Shown here piece after piece: positions 8,689-15,290 of a stretch of DNA of 32,440 nucleotides; the first letter of the stretch is position 1; each line of letters begins with the position of its first letter. This DNA is from JBJYKD01 sp049310025. GTDB taxonomy: Bacteria; Bacillota; Thermosediminibacteria; Thermosediminibacterales; Tepidanaerobacteraceae. The translations under genes were made by a program, and so were the position numbers. Location: contig NZ_JBJYKD010000032.1 of NCBI RefSeq assembly GCF_049310025.1, positions 1-32,440 on the forward strand, read 5' to 3'. The notes beneath the pieces were generated by a model. That model had not been told where the DNA came from, did not search any database, and was given only the letters and a program-made list of their open reading frames with translations.

Positions 8689-8731
8689 AATTTTCCTTCA
8701 AAGGGAGCCGCGTACCCTTTGAAGGAAAATT
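8689..8731 (-). other. 17-bp perfect hairpin at the metallopeptidase-walR junction
   Basis: Positions 8689-8705 and 8715-8731 are exact inverted complements around a 9-base loop. The stop codon of the metallopeptidase gene (8698-8700) lies inside the stem. No T-run follows on the minus strand, so this looks like an mRNA processing, stability or attenuation element rather than a standard terminator. Confidence 0.8.
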
Positions 8732-9462
8732 TCATCGGCACTGGCGCCGCTCCTCAACAAAGCCATAACATTCTTGATTTCATTTATGCCCCTTTCGCCC
8801 GCGAGGCTTTTTATCATATCCAGGGACTGGAGGTAGGCTTTCGGGACATCGGGCAGCTCGTCAAAGCGGGTGAAAATGTCTTTAGTGGAATAGCGACTGC
8901 TCCAGTCCACATAAAAATCCTTTTCCAGGCTGTATCCCGTAACCCGCTCTTCTTCGTACTGGGCCACCCCTTCGGTAAACCACCGGGGATAATTGCCCGA
9001 TGTGAGGCGGTCCACTACCAGGTGGGTATATTCATGGACCATGGGACCCCTTTCAAAAAACGTCTTTTCCACCCCACCAGCCCCGCCGATCAGTGCCCCG
9101 GGCGCCTGAACATATATGAAACCCCGGTAATAGACCCCCTGGGCGCTCTCGTCTGCAGGCCAATTAAAGGCGGCCTGTAGGCTGGCGGAATCGGGGTAAA
9201 TCACCACAGGGATTTTTTCCCCTGGAAAATAGTTGAAATCCCTTCCCACAATGTAGCGGGCTTTCTCTGCGGCATTTGCCACCACCGGCACATCGGAGCG
9301 GCTTTCGGGTTTAAATAGTATAATGAAGTGCTCGGTTTCATAGGACTCATAACCCTTAAACTTAAAGGCGTAAATGTCGATTTCTCTGTAAAAATATGTT
9401 GCAGCGGCGATGGTGATAAGCGCCGCAAATATAATTGTGTATAAAATCTTTCTCCGCCTCAC
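8698..9462 (-). CDS. Membrane-anchored zinc metallopeptidase (peptidase MA-like, HExxH)
   Basis: A 254-residue protein with an N-terminal membrane anchor (about 6-24) and an outside gluzincin-type domain. The zinc motif is HEYTH (143-147), with WFTEG 14 residues on supplying the third ligand (E164), as in the peptidase MA family. The start is GTG 9462, preceded by a purine-rich GGGGAGAGG; upstream in-frame codons lack a ribosome-binding site and encode Phe-rich sequence. It is the first gene of the walRK operon here, which is not the Bacillus arrangement. A WalR-type box and TATAAT lie upstream at 9589-9643. A cell-envelope substrate is plausible but unidentified. Confidence 0.8.
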   Translation of the reverse strand: MRRRKILYTIIFAALITIAAATYFYREIDIYAFKFKGYESYETEHFIILFKPESRSDVPVVANAAEKARYIVGRDFNYFPGEKIPVVIYPDSASLQAAFNWPADESAQGVYYRGFIYVQAPGALIGGAGGVEKTFFERGPMVHEYTHLVVDRLTSGNYPRWFTEGVAQYEEERVTGYSLEKDFYVDWSSRYSTKDIFTRFDELPDVPKAYLQSLDMIKSLAGERGINEIKNVMALLRSGASADEIFLQRVRGSL

Positions 9463-9514
9463 GGCCTCTCCCCCCCCATTCATTATATAAAATATAAAAG
9501 TGAAATTCATTGGC

Positions 9515-9545
9515 AAAAAAAGAAAAAGCGGCAATTTGCCGCTCT
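9515..9545 (-). terminator. Rho-independent terminator in the leader of the walRK operon
   Basis: The minus strand has the self-complementary stem GCGGCAAATTGCCGC (9542-9528) followed by TTTTTCTTTTTTT. It lies between the WalR-box promoter region and the metallopeptidase start. It could end the yqhV transcript or act as an attenuator for the operon. Confidence 0.75.
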
Positions 9546-9588
9546 TTAAAGGGGGGATCGTTTTGTTGTTGCTGACTACTTGGTAGTT

Positions 9589-9594
9589 ATTATA
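9589..9594 (-). promoter_or_regulatory. Candidate -10 (TATAAT) of the WalR-controlled promoter
   Basis: A perfect minus-strand TATAAT lacks a good -35 hexamer. The WalR-type box at 9627-9643 ends about 33 bases upstream, placing it just before the -35 position, as expected for activation by an OmpR-family regulator. Confidence 0.5.
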
Positions 9595-9626
9595 ACTGAT
9601 TATTATTAAGAATTTGTTGCAGTTAT

Positions 9627-9643
9627 ATTACAAATTTATTACA
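9627..9643 (-). promoter_or_regulatory. WalR-type box upstream of the metallopeptidase-walRK operon
   Basis: The minus strand reads TGTAATAAATTTGTAAT: two perfect TGTAAT half-sites with a 5-base spacer, matching TGTWAH-N5-TGTWAH. The core shares ATATTACAAAT (plus-strand reading) with the array at 6113. Confidence 0.7.
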
Positions 9644-9673
9644 AAAATTTAGCTTTATCGACATTTCCGTGCG

Positions 9674-9943
9674 TTATTTCGAAGATGTGCCGATGAGCAC
9701 GAGAACGATTCCTGTAAAGATTACCACAAGTTTTATCCACGACACCCGGCCCGCAAGGCCGGAAAGCCCCAGGAGGCTGACGCCGGCGAAAATCAGCGGT
9801 CCCGCAAGGCCCAGCACGGCGTTAACCCTGAGGGCGGTCTCAAGGCTTTTCGAGCGCAAAAACAGGACCGCCGCCGAAAATTCTATCAGGGAAGAAATAA
9901 ACCGTATGGCTGCCATGGAAAGGAGCAGCGGGTTCACCCACAT
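9674..9943 (-). CDS. yqhV: YqhV-like small membrane protein (DUF2619)
   Basis: An 89-residue hydrophobic protein with about three membrane helices (NPLLLSMAAIRFISSLIEFSA, VNAVLGLAGPLIFAGVSLL, WIKLVVIFTGIVLVLIG). The motif SMAAIRFISSLIE...ETALRVNAVLGLAGPL resembles Bacillus YqhV, whose function is unknown. I chose ATG 9943 because a G-rich AAAGGGGGG immediately precedes it and family length is near 90; the GTG two codons later (9937) has better spacing. The 58 codons open upstream run into a structured non-coding element and are not counted. In Bacillus, yqhV lies next to the spoIIIA operon; that context is absent here. Confidence 0.75.
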   Translation of the reverse strand: MWVNPLLLSMAAIRFISSLIEFSAAVLFLRSKSLETALRVNAVLGLAGPLIFAGVSLLGLSGLAGRVSWIKLVVIFTGIVLVLIGTSSK

Positions 9944-9985
9944 TCCCCCCTTTACGGCTCCCACAATAAAATGACAATCATGCTG

Positions 9986-10260
9986 GATTCTAGTGCTGCA
10001 AAAGCCCATCGCCGGTGGTTCGTAACGGTTAAAAGCACCGGAGAATGAAGCCAAAGGCCTTTCTTGAGCTCGATGCAACACCCACCTTCGGGGGGTGCCC
10101 GGCAGGAACCGCGCCATGCAGAAAAGCTCCGGCCGGCATTAAAGCCGGAGGCCGAATTGCCCGCGCAACCCTGCGGAGGGTGGTAGCGGGCTTTAAGCCT
10201 TACTGAACGGTCAGGTGCCGGGCCGCCACAACCGACGAAGTGACTTTTTGCACTAGATTC
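9986..10260. other. 275-bp terminally paired, hairpin-rich element (unassigned RNA or MITE-like)
   Basis: The ends GATTCTAGTGC (9986-9996) and GCACTAGATTC (10250-10260) are inverted complements with one mismatch, and pairing extends inward through an A4/T4 run past a small bulge. Inside are at least four GC-rich hairpins: 10012-10017/10036-10041, 10079-10083/10093-10097, 10127-10133/10144-10150 and 10159-10164/10186-10191. It occupies most of the gap between the ABC transporter and yqhV. No coding frame is convincing and no known riboswitch consensus was recognised. The transcribed strand is unknown. Confidence 0.5.
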
Positions 10261-10325
10261 ATATTTAATTGTATGCTATTTCAGGCGGGAAAATGATTCG
10301 CGCGCAGGTATACCCGAGGCCTGAG

Positions 10326-10414
10326 TGTCAACACGCCAGCTTCTCTTCCGGGGTCGTGCTGGGTCGATAGTGCGCGATTTTTCATCTATGTCAATACGCC
10401 AGATTAACTTCCGG
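10326..10414 (-). repeat. 26-bp imperfect direct repeat at the 3' end of the ABC ATPase gene
   Basis: Positions 10326-10351 and 10389-10414 match at 22 of 26 bases and lie 63 bases apart. The second copy encodes the true C-terminus (PEVNLAY, stop). The first, read in its own frame, encodes PEEKLAC, stop. This looks like the remnant of a duplicated gene end. Confidence 0.6.
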
Positions 10415-11200
10415 AGCCGCAAGGCCCGCCGGTTCCGAAATTTCTTTAACACCCCCGTCCAGCAAGCCGCCAAGTTTATCCATAAATTCGCGGTAAGCTT
10501 CGGTGTTCCTCTTTCTGGGCCTTGAAAGCGGGTTGGCCACATCGGCCCTGAGCCTGCCGGGAGAAAAAACCAGAATTCTGTCGGAAAGGTCCACCGCCTC
10601 TTCCACATCATGGGTTACAAAAATTATCGTGATCCCCGTACTCTCCCATACCTTGACGAGCATCTGGTGTACGGCCCGCCGGCTGAAGGCATCCAGGCTT
10701 CCGAAGGGTTCATCCATCAGCAGCACCCGGGGGTTTACCGAAAGGGCACGGGCAATGGACGCCCGCTGTTTCATTCCTCCGGAAAGCTGATAGGGGTAAT
10801 ACCCCCCGCATCCTGAAAGCCCCACCATTTCCAGATAGCGTTCGGCATCCTCTTGAAACCTCCCGCTCAAGTTCTTACCCCGAACGGCACTCATGGCAAA
10901 TTTGATGTTTTCTGCGACGGTGAGCCAGGGGAAAAGCTGGTCAAGCCCCTGGAATATCATGAACCTGTCGGGTCCGGGCTTTGTTACGGTTTTCTCACTA
11001 ATGGTCACGCTGCCGGAACTTATCTTCTCAAAACCGGCGATGCACCTGAGCAGTGTAGACTTGCCGCACCCCGAAGGCCCTATTATGCTTATAAACTCAC
11101 CCTCGTCCACGGAAAAGCTTACGTTTTCCACGCCCACCACTTTTTTCCCGGCCGTTTCGTATATCTTGGTTATGCCGGATATTCTCAAAAGCTCCCTCAC
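10391..11200 (-). CDS. ABC transporter ATP-binding protein (SsuB/TauB/NitT type)
   Basis: A 269-residue ATPase of the nitrate/sulfonate/taurine class, energising import with the permease and binding protein encoded just upstream. Walker A is GPSGCGKST (41-49), the signature LSGGMKQR (139-146), Walker B VLLMDEP (159-165), and the H-loop lies in VTHDVEEA. All catalytic motifs are intact. GTG 11200 has GGAGG 7 bases upstream and begins 12 bases after the permease stop. The 3' end is followed by a degenerate copy of its last codons. The substrate cannot be deduced. Confidence 0.92.
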   Translation of the reverse strand: MRELLRISGITKIYETAGKKVVGVENVSFSVDEGEFISIIGPSGCGKSTLLRCIAGFEKISSGSVTISEKTVTKPGPDRFMIFQGLDQLFPWLTVAENIKFAMSAVRGKNLSGRFQEDAERYLEMVGLSGCGGYYPYQLSGGMKQRASIARALSVNPRVLLMDEPFGSLDAFSRRAVHQMLVKVWESTGITIIFVTHDVEEAVDLSDRILVFSPGRLRADVANPLSRPRKRNTEAYREFMDKLGGLLDGGVKEISEPAGLAAPEVNLAY

Positions 11201-11212
11201 TTTTCCGCCTCC

Positions 11213-11977
11213 TCAATCTATGATGGTCTTCCACTTCCTTACGGTTCTTTTTTCGATACCGGCGAATACCAGGTACTCCACGGCAATGCCTATCAGGATA
11301 ATAACAACCATGCCTGCGAACACACCGGGGGTTTCCATCATAAACCTTTTTTTGTAGAGATACCAGCCCAGGCCCCCCTCCCCTCCGGCGGCGCCGAAAA
11401 CCAGTTCCGCGGCCACAGACGCCTGCCAGGCTCTGGCCCATCCTGTTCTGAGCCCTCCCAGAATGTGGGGAAAAGAAGCCGGCAGCATGACCGACAAAGC
11501 CAGTTTAAGCCCGGAAAGCCCCAGGTTTTTCCCTACTTCCAGCTGGTTATTTGGTATCGATCTGAATCCGGTATAAAAGTGGTTTATAAGGGGCCAGAGG
11601 GCGGAAAACACGATTACAAAAAGAATGGCTTCCGTCCCTATTCCGAACCATAAAATGGCTATAGGCAGTATGGCAATGCCCGGCAGGGGATGCATGACGG
11701 CCATAATGTCGGTGATAACCTCCGAAAAAAATCTGCCGCTCATGGAGACAAATGTTCCCACCATGGCAAAAAACACCGCCGCTAAAAGCCCGGATATTAT
11801 AATTTTCAGCGAAAACAGTGTCCTTCCCAGGATCTCTGCCCTTTCTGACCAAAGCGCCCCGAACACCGACCCGACGCCCGGCAGCAGCAATTCGGGATAG
11901 CGGCCGGCGGCCCGGACCGCCTCCCATATTAAAGCAACGGCCATTATAAACAGCGCCTTTGAAAAAAATTCCCGCAA
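11213..11977 (-). CDS. ABC transporter permease (SsuC/NitT type)
   Basis: A 254-residue integral membrane protein with about six helices. The family EAA-type loop is seen in NQLEVGKNLGLSGLKLALSVMLPASFPHILGGLRTGWARAWQ, which contacts the ATPase. The start is TTG 11977, with GGAGG 7 bases upstream. It lies 13 bases downstream of the binding-protein stop and 12 bases upstream of the ATPase. Its partners indicate uptake of a small organic or inorganic anion or a heterocyclic precursor. Confidence 0.9.
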   Translation of the reverse strand: MREFFSKALFIMAVALIWEAVRAAGRYPELLLPGVGSVFGALWSERAEILGRTLFSLKIIISGLLAAVFFAMVGTFVSMSGRFFSEVITDIMAVMHPLPGIAILPIAILWFGIGTEAILFVIVFSALWPLINHFYTGFRSIPNNQLEVGKNLGLSGLKLALSVMLPASFPHILGGLRTGWARAWQASVAAELVFGAAGGEGGLGWYLYKKRFMMETPGVFAGMVVIILIGIAVEYLVFAGIEKRTVRKWKTIID

Positions 11978-11990
11978 GAAAATCCCTCCC

Positions 11991-13064
11991 CTATTTTGAC
12001 CACTGCATCCGCTCCAGCAGGGACGGTTCCCCCTCTCTTCCGCCTACCTGGGCCAATATGTTTTCCCATGCGATCTCGGAAAGATCGCCCGGCACCTTTG
12101 AAATATACCCGGCCTTTTTCATGAAACCGGCAAACCCCATAAGCCCGTACGGAGCGGTGGTATAGTTCATGCCGTCGGCCTTGAGATACTTCAGCAGCTT
12201 TTCTTTTTCCAGCTTGAATTCCGGCGCCAGAAGCTCCGCCGTTTCTTCTTTGTGTCCATTTACCCAGCTCATAGCCTCGTTGAGGCCCATCACAAAGGCC
12301 GCATACCCTGCCGGGTGCCTGTCATGATACTCCTCTGTCACCAGGGCCACGTTGAAGTTGAAATCTCCTCCGAAGGCGTCGAAACCGTCCAGGACCACGC
12401 GATAACCGGGCTGGGCCAGTTCCTCAAAGAGATAAGGCGGTGAGGTAAAATGGGCCACCACATCCTTTTTGGATAGCATGGCCTGAGCCCCGTCGGGGTG
12501 AGGCAGGGCCACCAGGTTGTCGTCCAGGGCGTTGGGGTTCCCCACTTCCTTCTCCAGGGCCATGGCCAGCAAAATATGCTGGACGCTGCCCGGCGACGGC
12601 AGGGCTATCCTGTGTCCCGGCTTGAAGTCCTTTATGCTTTTTATGCCGGGGTCGTAAGTCACCAGGGACACCGGCGAAACCACGTAACCGGCGGCGATCT
12701 TTGCGGGCAGCCCTTTATCCCAGCCTATGAGATACGGCGGTATGCCCATGAAGGCCGCATCTATTTCTCCCGCGGCCATAGCTTCCCTGACGGAGCCACC
12801 CGACCCCAGGGTCTTCCATTCCACCTTGAGGCCGTATTTTGAAAAGAAGTCTTTTTTCTCCGCCACCATAAGAGGGGCGTACACAAGCCCGAATTGCCTT
12901 GCGACCCGGATAACCTCACCGCGATTCTGTACTTGCGCCGGTTCGCCGGCTGATGCGGTGTGCCTGTTCTCGTTCCGGGCCGCGCACCCCGCCAGAAACG
13001 CCGCCGTCATGGATGAAAACAGCACCAGGACAGCCGTAATTTTACGCCCTCTTGCACACAACAT
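11991..13064 (-). CDS. Substrate-binding lipoprotein of an NMT1/SsuA-like ABC importer
   Basis: A 357-residue extracellular lipoprotein with signal peptide and lipobox LAGC (lipidated C27). The mature part has the type II periplasmic-binding fold of SsuA/NMT1 proteins (VIRVARQFGLVYAPLMVAEKKDFFSKYGLKVEWK near 50-84; GEIDAAFMGIPPYLIG near 98-113). Substrates in this family include sulfonates, nitrate, thiamine precursors and nitriles; nothing in the context decides. ATG 13064 has GGAGG 8 bases upstream. It is first in the operon, with permease and ATPase following. Confidence 0.9.
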   Translation of the reverse strand: MLCARGRKITAVLVLFSSMTAAFLAGCAARNENRHTASAGEPAQVQNRGEVIRVARQFGLVYAPLMVAEKKDFFSKYGLKVEWKTLGSGGSVREAMAAGEIDAAFMGIPPYLIGWDKGLPAKIAAGYVVSPVSLVTYDPGIKSIKDFKPGHRIALPSPGSVQHILLAMALEKEVGNPNALDDNLVALPHPDGAQAMLSKKDVVAHFTSPPYLFEELAQPGYRVVLDGFDAFGGDFNFNVALVTEEYHDRHPAGYAAFVMGLNEAMSWVNGHKEETAELLAPEFKLEKEKLLKYLKADGMNYTTAPYGLMGFAGFMKKAGYISKVPGDLSEIAWENILAQVGGREGEPSLLERMQWSK

Positions 13065-13257
13065 CGTATCACCCTCCAGAAAAAATCAATCTATAACATA
13101 ATATTTTTTGGGACAGCATGTGGTGAATTATTTGGACCTGGCAAAAATATAATTTTATTGATGCCCTTTACCCGGAAACTCCTGATGCAGCGGGTAAAAG
13201 TGGCCTCCGGACCCGCCGCTGTCAGATTTTATAAAAACAATGTTTGGAGGGTGGATA

Positions 13258-13710
13258 TTGAAGTCTTCATCCCTTCTTTTCCTGATATTCGCGCTTGGGA
13301 TACTGAGCAAAAACCGGATGATCTGCGTGTCGACCGGTGTGCTTATTTTGTTTTGGTTCCTCCAGATCCTGCCCGCATCCGCGGCGGCCCAGAATGTAAT
13401 ACTCGACGTGGGAGTAGTACTGCTGGTCATGGGGGTGCTCATGTCTCTTCTGACCGGGGGGTCGACGGCCGGCGACGTTTACAGGAGCATCTTCTCCTTC
13501 GACGGCCTGGTAGCCTTCATGGTGGGTATGGCATCGGCGGTGATGGCCAGAGGCGGGGTGGACCTGATGAGGGCCAACCCCGGGATCATGATAGGGCTTC
13601 TTTTCGGTTCCATTGTCGGCACCGCCTTTTTCAGGGGCATACCCACGGGCCCTCTGGTGGCGGCCGGCCTGGCGGCGGTTATAATCAATATCCTCAAAAA
13701 AATACAATAA
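13258..13710 (+). CDS. UPF0756 (DUF441, YeaL-like) membrane protein
   Basis: A 150-residue membrane protein with about four to five helices, matching the length and pattern of the UPF0756/YeaL family (SKNRMICVSTGVLILFW early; GLLFGSIVGTAFFRGIPTGPLVAAGLAAVI near the end). The function is unknown. I chose TTG 13258, since GGAGG lies 8 bases upstream and inside any longer reading from ATG 13240. It is transcribed opposite to its neighbours, divergent from the ABC operon and convergent with the M23 gene. Confidence 0.8.
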   Translation: MKSSSLLFLIFALGILSKNRMICVSTGVLILFWFLQILPASAAAQNVILDVGVVLLVMGVLMSLLTGGSTAGDVYRSIFSFDGLVAFMVGMASAVMARGGVDLMRANPGIMIGLLFGSIVGTAFFRGIPTGPLVAAGLAAVIINILKKIQ

Positions 13711-13727
13711 ATACAGGCAACAATAAA

Positions 13728-13752
13728 GGGAAGGAATTTGATATTCCTTCCC
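13728..13752. terminator. Hairpin between convergent UPF0756 and M23 genes
   Basis: GGGAAGGAAT and ATTCCTTCCC form a 10-bp perfect stem with a 5-base loop, 18 bases after the UPF0756 stop. Neither side has a strong T-run; termination for one or both strands is inferred from position. Confidence 0.5.
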
Positions 13753-13824
13753 CGAGACTCCTTTCCTAACCACCTGATAGAATCTGCTTCACAATAAAAA
13801 AGGAAAGAGGGTAAGCATCGATCT

Positions 13825-15201
13825 TTATTTGTTCAGGTAATTTATGGGATTCTGGGGAACCCCGTTCAATCTCACCTCAAAGTGCACATGAGGCCCGGTG
13901 GTCCTGCCGGTGGTGCCTACCGCACCTATTTTCTGGCCCTTCTCCACCCTGTCTCCCGTTGAAACATCTATGGAATTAAGATGGGCATAGTATGTTTCAA
14001 ATCCGCCGCCGTGGTCTACGATAACCAGCTTTCCATAGCCGCCCCTGCTGCCGGTAAAGGTGACCACTCCGCTGTTCGCGGCCCGCACGGGCGCCCCTTT
14101 GTCGTTGGCCACATCAATGCCCGTGTGAAACTCCCTGCCCCGGCGGCCGAAAGGCGACGTGATCCGGCCCACCGCCGGCCACAGGAAACGTCCGCTTCCC
14201 CTGAAGGCCACCTGGGCCCTGGTCCCCCGGGCGACTATTCTGTCAACCGGTTCCTTTAAAACTTTTTCTCCGAGGACCGTCTGGCTCACTTTTACACCGT
14301 TCTTATAAACGGCCTGAGCCGCCACTTCCCTGGTGCCGTTCTGGCCGGGTTGCTTAACTTTTTGATCCCATTTCCACAGCGAATCGTCTCTAACTATCTG
14401 GGTTTTATAGGGTATGGGCTCCCGATATGTAACCTTTTTTACTACCGTCACGTTTAACAGCGGTTTGACCGCCCTGAGATTGATGACTTCTCCCAGAGCC
14501 AGCCGGTCTTCGGACTCCAGCTGGGGGTTGGCCTTTATGAGCTCATCGAGAGGGATGTTCTGTTCTTTTGCGATGGACCAGAGAGTGTCTCCCTGCTTAA
14601 CTTTGTAATTTTTCATCTCGATCGCGCCTTTTAAAATCAGTTGTTTTGCAGCGTCGGGGGTCAACACCTTCTCCGGGTCCGTGAATTTTTCTATGAGTTT
14701 TACGCTGTCCGCCACTTCAATCTTCATGAGTTCCCCCGGGGTCCGGCTGACATAGTATTCTTTCACACCCTGCAAGACCGCTTCGGCCGTGGCTTTATCC
14801 TTTACCACCGCCACTTCCGCATTGTTGATATCTATGGCTACAGCTCTGACCAGAACCGAAAGCACCGAGTCGAGTTTTTCGGCAAGTTCTTCCGGCTTAT
14901 CCACCTTTTGCCCAAAAGCTCTTACTGGAGTTAACTTAATATCCTGATCAAATGCTACATCGGCTCCTGTCCTGCTGCTGTACTTCGACATAAGTTCCCG
15001 TTTTATCTTCTCAAAAGCCTTCCTGCTTTTTATATTGCCGATTACCCTGCCATCCACGCTGACGGAATAAGCCCTGCCCGTAAAGATGAAAATTACAATC
15101 AGCATAACCGCCAGCGCGCCGCAGCCGGCAAGGATAACCGCTTTCTTCCTGCCGTTTCCAGGGCCCAAAAAATAAAAACCCCCTATCCTGGGTAACTTCA
15201 T
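13825..15201 (-). CDS. LysM-G5-M23 murein endopeptidase
   Basis: A 458-residue membrane-anchored cell-wall hydrolase. Cytoplasmic N-terminus, TM (about 21-41), a coiled/mixed region (50-190), LysM peptidoglycan-binding domain (198-243), G5 domain (about 246-325), then peptidase M23 with zinc ligands H359 and D363 (HTGIDV) and H440, and catalytic H407 (YAHL) and H438 (PHVHFE). M23 enzymes cut peptide cross-links in peptidoglycan. All ligands are present, so activity is likely. ATG 15201 has AAAGGAG 7 bases upstream. A WalR-type repeat lies 43-70 bases upstream; wall hydrolases of this kind are classic WalR targets in Bacillus and Staphylococcus. Confidence 0.93.
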   Translation of the reverse strand: MKLPRIGGFYFLGPGNGRKKAVILAGCGALAVMLIVIFIFTGRAYSVSVDGRVIGNIKSRKAFEKIKRELMSKYSSRTGADVAFDQDIKLTPVRAFGQKVDKPEELAEKLDSVLSVLVRAVAIDINNAEVAVVKDKATAEAVLQGVKEYYVSRTPGELMKIEVADSVKLIEKFTDPEKVLTPDAAKQLILKGAIEMKNYKVKQGDTLWSIAKEQNIPLDELIKANPQLESEDRLALGEVINLRAVKPLLNVTVVKKVTYREPIPYKTQIVRDDSLWKWDQKVKQPGQNGTREVAAQAVYKNGVKVSQTVLGEKVLKEPVDRIVARGTRAQVAFRGSGRFLWPAVGRITSPFGRRGREFHTGIDVANDKGAPVRAANSGVVTFTGSRGGYGKLVIVDHGGGFETYYAHLNSIDVSTGDRVEKGQKIGAVGTTGRTTGPHVHFEVRLNGVPQNPINYLNK

Positions 15202-15243
15202 CCCCCCACTCCTTTCGTGTTGTTATCCAGTTTGTAAAATCAG

Positions 15244-15271
15244 CGTAATGTAATTGTAACATTTTTGTAAT
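15244..15271 (+). promoter_or_regulatory. WalR-type repeat upstream of the M23 endopeptidase gene
   Basis: On the plus strand CGTAAT (15244-15249), TGTAAC (15255-15260) and TGTAAT (15266-15271) are spaced exactly 11 bases apart; the last two match TGTWAH-N5-TGTWAH. The motif is oriented opposite to the minus-strand gene it precedes, unlike the two sites at the walRK operon. Confidence 0.6.
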
Positions 15272-15290
15272 ATATATTATTCGCCGTCGG

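Noticed and set aside
9995..10050. Moco-riboswitch-like GGTGCTTT...CCGT...CCACC on the minus strand
   Set aside because: The closing stem and the conserved GCCTCC segment are missing, and the neighbouring genes have no molybdenum link. Short matches are probably coincidental.
10171..10191. T-box-like AGGGTGGTA on the plus strand
   Set aside because: The canonical T-box reads AGGGTGGNACCGCG; here it is followed by GCGGGC, the downstream pairing CCCT is missing, and no plus-strand gene follows. The bases are explained by local hairpins of the 275-bp element.
10207..10225. SRP-RNA-like GGTCAGGTGCCGG
   Set aside because: The essential GGAAGGAAGCAGCC part of the SRP core is absent, and the surroundings do not fold into the SRP S domain.
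10326..10414. Two repeats considered as a minimal CRISPR array
   Set aside because: Only two imperfect copies, one of them within coding sequence, with no cas genes or further repeats.
10853..11653. 266-codon plus-strand frame opposite the ABC ATPase and permease
   Set aside because: Its composition (many Pro, Gly, His) is typical of a shadow frame in GC-rich coding DNA; the minus-strand ABC motifs are unambiguous.
13158..13769. Alternative frames overlapping the UPF0756 gene on both strands
   Set aside because: The 13258-13710 frame matches a known family in length and pattern and has a ribosome-binding site; the others do not.
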